DNA of 6,147 bases from positions 1 to 6,147 of the forward strand of contig CABSNH010000095.1 of the NCBI GenBank assembly GCA_902478985.1. The letters are read 5' to 3'. Shown here piece by piece: positions 1 through 6,147 of the stretch; the stretch's first letter is position 1, and every line of letters begins with the position of its first letter. The translations under genes were made by a program, and so were the position numbers. Source of the DNA: an uncultured Collinsella sp. (GTDB lineage Bacteria > Actinomycetota > Coriobacteriia > Coriobacteriales > Coriobacteriaceae). The notes beneath the pieces were generated by a model. That model was not told where the DNA came from. It made no database searches and saw only the letters and a program-made list of their open reading frames with translations.

Positions 1-267
1 ATAAGAGACAGGAAACGGACTGCTGACATAGGGGACGATCATACCGATAAGATTCAGGCGACCGTTGAGCATGGCACGAGCGATATCGTTGGGCGTATAG
101 TTGATGCGCTTCATCGCGGCATGGACCTTATCGCGGGTCTCTTGGCTAATATAGCCGCGATTATTAAGCACGCGAGATACCGTAGTAGGCGAAACCCCCG
201 CCACCGCTGCAACTTCCTTGATGCCAGGCTTAGCCGAATCCTTAGAACGAGCGCCCTCGCGAGCCAT
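1..267 (-). CDS. LacI-family transcriptional repressor, N-terminal part (runs off left edge)
   Basis: Reading the minus strand from ATG at 267-265 gives 89 uninterrupted codons to the window edge. Residues 16-36 (IKEVAAVAGVSPTTVSRVLNN) form the helix-turn-helix typical of the LacI/GalR family. Residues 55-67 (INYTPNDIARAML) match the hinge helix that enters the DNA minor groove, and LIGMIVP (73-79) begins the periplasmic-binding-protein-like effector domain. The rest of that domain lies outside the window, so the ligand cannot be named; most family members sense a sugar or sugar phosphate in the cytoplasm. The start is supported by a purine-rich GGGGGAGGG (272-280 region) just upstream. The first 15 residues are polar and basic, a common short leader before the helix-turn-helix. 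It is co-oriented with the pyruvate formate-lyase genes but separated from them by a long inverted repeat, so it is probably its own transcription unit. The family call is firm; the target is unknown. Confidence 0.93.
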   Translation of the reverse strand, partial: MAREGARSKDSAKPGIKEVAAVAGVSPTTVSRVLNNRGYISQETRDKVHAAMKRINYTPNDIARAMLNGRLNLIGMIVPYVSSPFPVSY

Positions 268-270
268 AGC

Positions 271-281
271 ACCCTCCCCCA
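271..281 (-). promoter_or_regulatory. Ribosome binding site of the LacI-family gene
   Basis: On the minus strand, GGGGGAGGG lies a few bases before the ATG at 267. It is an adequate Shine-Dalgarno match and fixes the start codon. Confidence 0.6.
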
Positions 282-290
282 TCAACATGT

Positions 291-306
291 CATACGTTTA
301 CATACG
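291..306. promoter_or_regulatory. Direct repeat CATACG-TTTA-CATACG upstream of the LacI gene, possible operator
   Basis: CATACG occurs at 291-296 and again at 301-306, a spacing of about one helical turn, 24 bases before the LacI-family start. LacI repressors often regulate themselves through sites close to their start, so this is a possible operator or promoter element. It is not the usual family palindrome with a central CG, so the assignment is weak. Confidence 0.2.
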
Positions 307-391
307 AACAAAGCATACCCCAACAAGAGCGGGAAGACGGTAACAGTACAAGTAAGTAAACGACTCATCCAAATAATTAGGAGAGTTCCGC

Positions 392-571
392 CTAAAGGGT
401 GACTACACAGGACCCCCGCCGGGGCTGTTTGGGCTATCTCCCAAAAAATTCCGCAGGACGCAAAGAGGCTCGCCGCACGAAGTGCGCAGCGAGCCTCTTT
501 GCATGTCCGAGGACGTTTTGGGAGGTAGCCCAAACAGCCCCGGCGATCCTGCGGGAGTTAAATCCCTTTAG
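392..571. repeat. Long imperfect inverted repeat (about 180 bp) between the glycyl radical gene and the LacI gene
   Basis: The core arms are 408-442 and 518-551, both reading CAGGA...CGCCGGGGCTGTTTGGGCTA then CTCCCAAAA on the two strands. They are separated by an asymmetric internal loop and an inner hairpin at 460-502 (GCAAAGAGGCTCGC arms around GCAC-GAA-GTGC). Outer CTAAAGGG (392-399) and CCCTTTAG (564-571) extend the symmetry, and the right outer arm overlaps the glycyl radical gene's stop codon. Each core arm also contains its own small palindrome, TTTGGG-N6-CCCAAA, so cruciform or cloverleaf folds are possible. It sits directly after the glycyl radical gene and probably ends that transcript. 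It could equally be a dispersed MITE- or REP-like palindromic element. No target-site duplication is visible. Confidence 0.9.
443..502 (-). terminator. Candidate transcription terminator downstream of the glycyl radical gene
   Basis: In the minus-strand transcript a strong stem (502-460, GCAAAGAGGCTCGC arms closed by GCAC-TTC-GTGC) is followed after about 11 bases by a run of six U residues (448-443). The gap before the U run is longer than in a textbook intrinsic terminator, so termination efficiency is uncertain. The position between two co-oriented units fits. Confidence 0.45.
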
Positions 572-819
572 AACTTGTCGTGGAAGGTACGCGCAATGAC
601 CTCGTCCTGCTGCTCCTTGGTGAGCGTGTGGAAGTTCACGGCATAGCCGGAAACGCGGATGGTCAGCTGCGGGTACTTCTCGGGGTGAGCCTGAGCGTCA
701 AGCAGCGTCTCACGGTTGAAGACGTTGATGTTCAGGTGGTGGCCACCCTTCTCGGCGTAAGCGTCGAGCATGTGGACCAGGTTATCGGCCTGAGTCTCGG
801 AAACTTCAGAAACCTTCAT
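568..819 (-). CDS. grcA: Stand-alone glycyl radical domain, small chain of a split pyruvate formate-lyase
   Basis: This 83-residue protein is almost nothing but the C-terminal glycyl radical domain of pyruvate formate-lyase. HHLNINVFNRETLLDA (27-42) is followed by HPEKYPQLTIRVSGYAVNF (45-63), whose Gly58 in RVSGYA is the expected radical residue. TLTKEQQDEVIARTF (65-79) completes the domain. Enteric GrcA (YfiD) is about 127 residues and has an unrelated N-terminal half; here only about 13 residues precede the part matching the enzyme. The next gene upstream encodes a pyruvate formate-lyase that lacks exactly this domain, so the protein is probably an essential subunit and not only a repair cofactor. 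An activating radical-SAM enzyme (PflA) would have to install the radical; none is in the window. The ATG at 819 has a strong AAGGAG seven bases upstream. The name grcA follows annotation habit; a split pflB end is equally apt. Confidence 0.93.
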   Translation of the reverse strand: MKVSEVSETQADNLVHMLDAYAEKGGHHLNINVFNRETLLDAQAHPEKYPQLTIRVSGYAVNFHTLTKEQQDEVIARTFHDKF

Positions 820-826
820 AATGTGT

Positions 827-832
827 CTCCTT
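827..832 (-). promoter_or_regulatory. Strong ribosome binding site of the glycyl radical gene
   Basis: AAGGAG on the minus strand, seven bases before the ATG at 819. It is better placed than the site of the upstream pyruvate formate-lyase gene, which suggests the small chain is translated independently and well. Confidence 0.75.
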
Positions 833-842
833 CGATCGATAG

Positions 843-862
843 GCGCCGGCCGAAACCGGCGC
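843..862 (-). other. GC-rich RNA hairpin in the gap between the two pyruvate formate-lyase genes
   Basis: Arms GCGCCGG and CCGGCGC pair perfectly over 7 bp around a six-base loop, just upstream of the small gene's ribosome binding site. No U run follows, so it is unlikely to be a terminator. It may protect the 5' end of a processed message. Confidence 0.6.
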
Positions 863-878
863 GCTAATCAGTAATCGT

Positions 879-903
879 TATTGTTAGTATAGCACTAACA
901 ATA
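879..903 (-). other. AU-rich RNA hairpin immediately after the pyruvate formate-lyase stop codon
   Basis: TATTGTTAGT and ACTAACAATA form a perfect 10-bp stem with a five-base loop, beginning one base after the TAA stop at 907-905. No U run follows. Its position suggests a 3'-end stabiliser or a processing site that could uncouple the amounts of the two messages. Confidence 0.65.
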
Positions 904-904
904 G

Positions 905-2956
<2,052 letters not shown>

Positions 2957-3122
2957 TGTGTAACCACGCTCCTAGTTACGTGTAATGCGGCGCTCTCTCA
3001 CACCGCTGCTTATTGAATTCTTGAATTTTCGGCTTGCACTACCGGCTTCTTCCGTTCTTCACCACACGTTGGTGCAGGAAAAACGTTTGTCCACCTTGGA
3101 ACTACAACCCAAAACCCAAGAT

Positions 3123-3138
3123 TTCACCCGTCTGTGAA
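3123..3138. promoter_or_regulatory. Inverted repeat TTCAC-N6-GTGAA upstream of pyruvate formate-lyase
   Basis: A perfect 5-bp dyad lies about 170 bases upstream of the pyruvate formate-lyase start and downstream of the candidate promoter. It could be a repressor or redox-regulator site. The half-sites have the opposite polarity to the known Rex (TTGTGAA-N6-TTCACAA) and CRP/FNR-type sites, so no regulator is assigned. Confidence 0.25.
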
Positions 3139-3185
3139 GGATAACATAGCCACCCTCTCCATCTGGGCTGTTATATGTTTCTTTT

Positions 3186-3212
3186 TTTATACCATTAGGG
3201 CGTTTTTTACAA
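3186..3212 (-). promoter_or_regulatory. Possible promoter for the pyruvate formate-lyase operon
   Basis: On the minus strand TTGTAA (3212-3207) and TATAAA (3191-3186) are separated by 15 bases in an AT-rich patch. The -10 is good; the spacing is short. It would give a leader of roughly 220 bases before the ATG at 2956. Nothing closer to the gene looks better, but other promoters cannot be excluded. Confidence 0.25.
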
Positions 3213-3339
3213 ACCCGCAGGAAATGCGCGCGCGAACAACTACCGTTCACCGATTTGTTTGGTATTTTTCCTTGCCTTTGTACGACGTTCACTCTAGCTG
3301 TTATGCCAGCTTTAGCAGGGTAAAGTACCTTTGAGTAGG

Positions 3340-3433
3340 TTTTAGGACATGCCTAACGATCTACCCCTAACTTTGCTGATACCGACGGTGTACGGAGGTC
3401 GCCTAAAGGTGGTTTTCTAGGCATGTCCCAAAA
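3340..3433. repeat. Two opposed copies of a 16-base motif upstream of the MarR gene
   Basis: TTTTaGGACATGCCTA at 3340-3355 reappears inverted at 3418-3433 with a single mismatch, leaving a 62-base spacer. Each copy is also a near-palindrome on its own (TAGG-N5-CCTA in the left copy, TAGG-N5-CCcA in the right). They may be a pair of operators for the MarR protein, or a long-range hairpin in a leader RNA. Confidence 0.7.
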
Positions 3434-3446
3434 TCTTCCGTATAGG
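3418..3446 (+). promoter_or_regulatory. Possible promoter of the MarR-ABC exporter operon
   Basis: TAGGCA (3418-3423) and TATAGG (3441-3446) are separated by 17 bases and each match the sigma-70-type consensus at four of six positions. The -35 lies inside the right copy of the inverted 16-base motif, which would make sense for repression. Confidence 0.3.
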
Positions 3447-3465
3447 GCGCGCGTGCAGGGGTATC

Positions 3466-3514
3466 ATCTTTCACCGAAAATAGTTTCTAGTGTTAGGGGT
3501 TTTCGGTGGAAGAT
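3466..3514 (+). promoter_or_regulatory. Hairpin or operator that encloses the MarR ribosome binding site and start codon
   Basis: Bases 3466-3480 (ATCTTTCACCGAAAA) pair with 3500-3514 (TTTTCGGTGGAAGAT) over 15 bp with one G-U wobble. The 19-base loop carries the AGGGG ribosome binding site (3495-3499), and the GTG start (3506-3508) is in the right arm. In DNA it is an inverted repeat fit for a dimeric repressor; in RNA it would hide the start codon. The sequence cannot tell these apart. Confidence 0.65.
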
Positions 3515-3955
3515 ACCGATTTCCGTGAACTTGGGCGTCAGCTCCTTACCGAGTTCGGCAGCATGCATCAGCGCATTTCGCGTTTTGCGGACAAAGCCCT
3601 CGGCGGCGAGATGGCCGTCATGCGCGCCCTCATACTCGCCGGCGGTTCGCTCACGCCGAGCGAACTCGCTGATCGCGCCTGGGTCTCGAGCGCCCGCATC
3701 GCCAATATCCTACGCGCCCTCGAAGCCAAGGGCTGGGTCGAGCGCGAGCACTCAAAGACTGACCGTCGTCGCGTACACGTCATAGTGACCGACAAGGGAT
3801 TCCAGGATCTCGAAATCAAACGTCGGGAATTCGAGGCCCGCACCGCGGCTTTCCTCGAGCAGCTCGGCGAAACAGATACCCAAGAGATGGTGCGCCTTCT
3901 TAGGCGTGCCAACGAAATTATCGACCGCAATCAAGAAAGGAGAGATGCCGAGTGA
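3506..3955 (+). CDS. MarR-family winged helix-turn-helix regulator
   Basis: The 149-residue length is normal for MarR proteins, which are cytoplasmic dimers that usually repress a neighbouring efflux or stress gene until a small ligand binds. An N-terminal dimerisation helix (6-27) leads into the winged helix. LTPSELADRAWVSSARIANILRALEAKGWVERE (49-81) contains the helix-turn-helix with recognition helix near 61-75. The wing DRRRVHVIVTDKG (86-98) includes the conserved D-R pair. The C-terminal helices (about 100-145) close the dimer interface. The start is GTG with AGGGG six bases before it; an in-frame stop lies 12 bases upstream, so no longer form exists, and the next ATG (codon 20) would remove the dimerisation helix. 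It overlaps the ABC exporter gene by 4 bases and so very likely controls its own operon. The inducer is unknown. Confidence 0.92.
   Translation: MEDTDFRELGRQLLTEFGSMHQRISRFADKALGGEMAVMRALILAGGSLTPSELADRAWVSSARIANILRALEAKGWVEREHSKTDRRRVHVIVTDKGFQDLEIKRREFEARTAAFLEQLGETDTQEMVRLLRRANEIIDRNQERRDAE
3936..3944 (+). promoter_or_regulatory. Ribosome binding site of the ABC exporter within the end of the MarR gene
   Basis: AAAGGAGAG, with AGGAG nine bases before the GTG at 3952. It settles this start against the out-of-frame ATG at 3945. Confidence 0.7.
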
Positions 3956-6147
3956 GGATTCTCAAGCTCTTTAAAAAGCATATCCTGGCACTGTTCGCAG
4001 CTATCGTGCTTATCGTAATCAGCTGCAACGCCGATCTGGCGCTGCCTACCTATATGAGCGACATCGTCGACGTGGGTGTGCAGCAAGGCGGCATCGCCTC
4101 GCCCGTACCCGACACCATCCGCGCCGAATCGCTCGACGACCTTGAACTCTTTATGAGCACCAAGGACGCCAAGACGGTAGAGGCTGCGTTTGGCAAGGCA
4201 GACAAAAACGGCATTCGAACGTACAAGGGTACCGAGGAAGAGCGAGCCGATGGAGGCAAGATTGCCGACATTATGAGCCTGCCCGAGACTGTCGTCCTTT
4301 CGCTCGACCAGGGCATTGACGCCGACTCCATGGGCGACATGATGGGCTCGTCCAGCGAGAAAGACAACAACGCTGCCCAGGCCATGCCCACCCCCGAGCA
4401 GCTCGCCGAGATGCAGCAGAAGGCCGCAGCGGCGCAGAACATGCAAAAGCAGATCGATGCCGACGGCGGTAAGATCACCATGAAGAGCCTGCGCCTGGGT
4501 GTCGAGGGCGGTCTGGTAGACCAAAGCAAGCTCGTCGAGGGCGCCAACCAAATGGCGGACAAAATGGGCTCCATGTCGGGCTCCATCGTCACCCAGCGCG
4601 CCGTGAGCTATGTACAGGACGAGTACAAGGCACAGGGCATCGACCCCGCCGACGTGCAGAACGCCTACCTGAGCCACATGGCGACCACGATGTTTGGGCT
4701 GTGCCTGGTGTCGCTCGTCGCCACCATTCTGACCGGTGCCGTGGCGTCGCGCACCGCCTGCTCCATCGCCCGCGACCTGCGCCGCGAGACCTTCAACAAG
4801 GTTATGCACTTCTCGCCGGCCGAGGTGGGCAAGTTTAGCCAGGCCTCGCTCATCACCCGCTGCACCAACGACATTCAGCAGATCCAGATGGCCGCAACCC
4901 TGTTTATCCGCATGTGTCTGATGGCCCCCGTCATGGGCATCGTCGCCGTCATGCGCGTCCTGGCCAACCACACCGGCCTGGAGTGGACCATCGCTGTGGC
5001 CATCATCGCGGTTTCGGCCGTTGTCGGCGTGCTCATGGGCCTCACCATGCCCAAGTTCAAAAAGATGCAGAGCTTTGTGGACCGCGTGAACCTTACCGCC
5101 CGCGAGCTGCTCGACGGCCTTATGCCCATCCGCTCGTTCAACCGCGAGGAGCATGAGCTCGAACGTTTTGACAAGGCATCACTCGACCTGATGACCACGC
5201 AGCTCTACACCAACCGCGCCATGAGCTTTATGATGCCGCTCATGATGCTCGTCATGAACTGCATCACCGTGCTTATCGTCTGGTTTGGCGCGCAGGGCGT
5301 GTCCGACGGCGTGATGCAGGTCGGCAACATGATGGCGTTTATCTCCTACACCATGCAGATCGTCATGGCGTTTATGATCCTCACCATGGTTTCGGTTATC
5401 CTGCCCCGCGCCGAGGTCGCAGCCGAGCGCGTGGAAGAGGTCATCACCTGCCCCACGAGCATCAACGACCCTGTCTCGCCCAAACTGCCCGCGGCCAGCG
5501 CGCCGCGCGGTGAGCTCACCTTCCGCGACGTGAGCTTCCAGTATCCCGATGCCCGTGCCGACGTCATCAGCGGCGTGAACTTCACCACGCATGCCGGTCA
5601 GATGCTCGGCATCATTGGCTCCACGGGCTCGGGCAAGTCCACGCTCGTGCAGCTGATTCCGCGCCTGTACGACGTCACGGGCGGCAGCATTTCGCTCGAC
5701 GGCATCGACGTGCGCGACATGACCCTTTCCGAGCTGCGCCGCCGCATTGGTTACATCCCGCAGCAGGGGCGTCTGTTCTCGGGCACCGTTGAGAGCAACC
5801 TCAAGTTTGCCGGCGACATGGTAAGCGATGATGACATGCACCAGGCCGCGCGCATCGCACAGGCCGAGGACTTTATCGCCGAGCGCGAGGGCGGTTACGA
5901 CTCCCCCATCAGCCAGGGCGGCTCCAATGTTTCGGGCGGTCAGCGCCAGCGTCTGGCCATCGCCCGCGCGTTGGCCAAAAAGCCCGAGGTCGTGGTGTTC
6001 GATGATTCGTTTAGCGCCCTCGACTACAAGACCGACGCGCGCCTGCGCGAGGAGCTGGCTAAAAACGTTACCGACGCCGCACTCGTGGTCGTGGCCCAGC
6101 GCATCGCAACCATCATGCACGCCGACCAGATCATCGTGCTCGACGAC
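3952..6147 (+). CDS. ABC exporter half-transporter (membrane plus ATPase domains), degenerate-site subunit type, 3' end missing
   Basis: An open frame of 732 codons starts at GTG 3952, overlapping the MarR stop by GTGA, and runs off the edge. Membrane segments are predicted near residues 10-30, 243-268, 316-337, 346-366, 424-447 and 460-483, the six of a type IV exporter half. About 200 mostly hydrophilic, Met-rich residues (about 40-240) between the first two segments should lie outside the membrane. The ATPase domain shows A-loop Y531, Walker A GSTGSGKST (556-564, K562), Q-loop Q604, signature VSGGQ (S661-Q664) and D-loop SALD (688-691). Walker B reads VVVFDD, with D685 where the catalytic Glu is expected, and Q716 replaces the switch-loop His (VAQRIAT). 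These changes mark the TM287-like subunit of heterodimeric exporters, so a partner gene probably follows. Substrate is unknown; multidrug or peptide export is likely. Confidence 0.93.
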   Translation, partial: MRILKLFKKHILALFAAIVLIVISCNADLALPTYMSDIVDVGVQQGGIASPVPDTIRAESLDDLELFMSTKDAKTVEAAFGKADKNGIRTYKGTEEERADGGKIADIMSLPETVVLSLDQGIDADSMGDMMGSSSEKDNNAAQAMPTPEQLAEMQQKAAAAQNMQKQIDADGGKITMKSLRLGVEGGLVDQSKLVEGANQMADKMGSMSGSIVTQRAVSYVQDEYKAQGIDPADVQNAYLSHMATTMFGLCLVSLVATILTGAVASRTACSIARDLRRETFNKVMHFSPAEVGKFSQASLITRCTNDIQQIQMAATLFIRMCLMAPVMGIVAVMRVLANHTGLEWTIAVAIIAVSAVVGVLMGLTMPKFKKMQSFVDRVNLTARELLDGLMPIRSFNREEHELERFDKASLDLMTTQLYTNRAMSFMMPLMMLVMNCITVLIVWFGAQGVSDGVMQVGNMMAFISYTMQIVMAFMILTMVSVILPRAEVAAERVEEVITCPTSINDPVSPKLPAASAPRGELTFRDVSFQYPDARADVISGVNFTTHAGQMLGIIGSTGSGKSTLVQLIPRLYDVTGGSISLDGIDVRDMTLSELRRRIGYIPQQGRLFSGTVESNLKFAGDMVSDDDMHQAARIAQAEDFIAEREGGYDSPISQGGSNVSGGQRQRLAIARALAKKPEVVVFDDSFSALDYKTDARLREELAKNVTDAALVVVAQRIATIMHADQIIVLDD

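Larger units (their letters stand above)
2957..3339. other. Gene-free stretch upstream of the pyruvate formate-lyase operon
   Basis: No convincing coding region is present. The base composition falls towards AT, with T runs at 3182-3188 and 3203-3208. It holds the candidate promoter and dyad described separately, and a short palindrome CACCA-CACGT-TGGTG at 3060-3074. Short open frames on both strands here have no recognisable protein features or ribosome binding sites. A long regulated leader for the fermentation operon is the likeliest content. Confidence 0.5.

Noticed and set aside
282..599. Two short open frames, one per strand, that encode similar peptides
   Set aside because: They resemble each other only because they read the two arms of the long inverted repeat. 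Neither has a ribosome binding site or a recognised family.
3060..3074. Palindrome CACCA-CACGT-TGGTG as a regulator site
   Set aside because: The arms are only 5 bp and match no operator I recognise; chance occurrence is plausible.
3059..3334. Small open frames on both strands in the region upstream of pyruvate formate-lyase
   Set aside because: There is no ribosome binding site, no recognisable domain and no coding-like codon use; the region is better explained as regulatory.
3931..5154. A 407-codon open frame, and others, on the minus strand opposite the ABC exporter
   Set aside because: The composition (His, Gly, Val, Leu, Asp rich) is that of an antisense shadow. The plus strand carries an uninterrupted exporter with all ATPase motifs.

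Overview
The window looks like chromosomal DNA of an anaerobic, fairly GC-rich, probably actinobacterial gut organism. A Coriobacteriia member such as Collinsella is my best guess. This rests on the GC-rich third codon positions, a fermentative pyruvate formate-lyase, a MarR plus heterodimeric-type ABC exporter pair, and a LacI regulator. The taxon is inferred from style only and was not tested by any search.

Layout. Positions 1-267 (minus) hold the first 89 codons of a LacI-family repressor that continues off the left edge. Positions 268-567 have no gene. They hold the repressor's upstream region and a very long imperfect inverted repeat (core 408-551, outer arms reaching 392 and 571). Positions 568-819 (minus) encode an 83-residue glycyl radical protein, and 905-2956 (minus) encode a 683-residue pyruvate formate-lyase catalytic chain. 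Positions 2957-3505 form a non-coding region upstream of both flanking units, with several inverted repeats. Positions 3506-3955 (plus) encode a MarR-family regulator. It overlaps by 4 bases an ABC exporter gene that starts at 3952 and is still open at the right edge (732 codons seen).

The most notable point is that pyruvate formate-lyase is divided between two genes. The large chain keeps the Cys-Cys active site but stops just before the glycyl radical domain. The next gene downstream supplies that domain almost alone (RVSGYA, Gly58). The two chains together cover essentially the whole length of a classical one-chain enzyme. The 85-base gap between them carries two RNA hairpins and a strong ribosome binding site. 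I infer an obligate two-part enzyme, with GrcA-like spare-part logic made permanent.

The MarR-ABC unit looks like a self-regulated efflux operon. The MarR start codon lies inside a 15-bp inverted repeat with its ribosome binding site in the loop. Farther upstream, two opposed copies of a 16-base motif flank the presumed promoter. The exporter has the deviant Walker B and switch-loop residues of the degenerate half of a heterodimer, so a partner half-transporter is expected just beyond the right edge.
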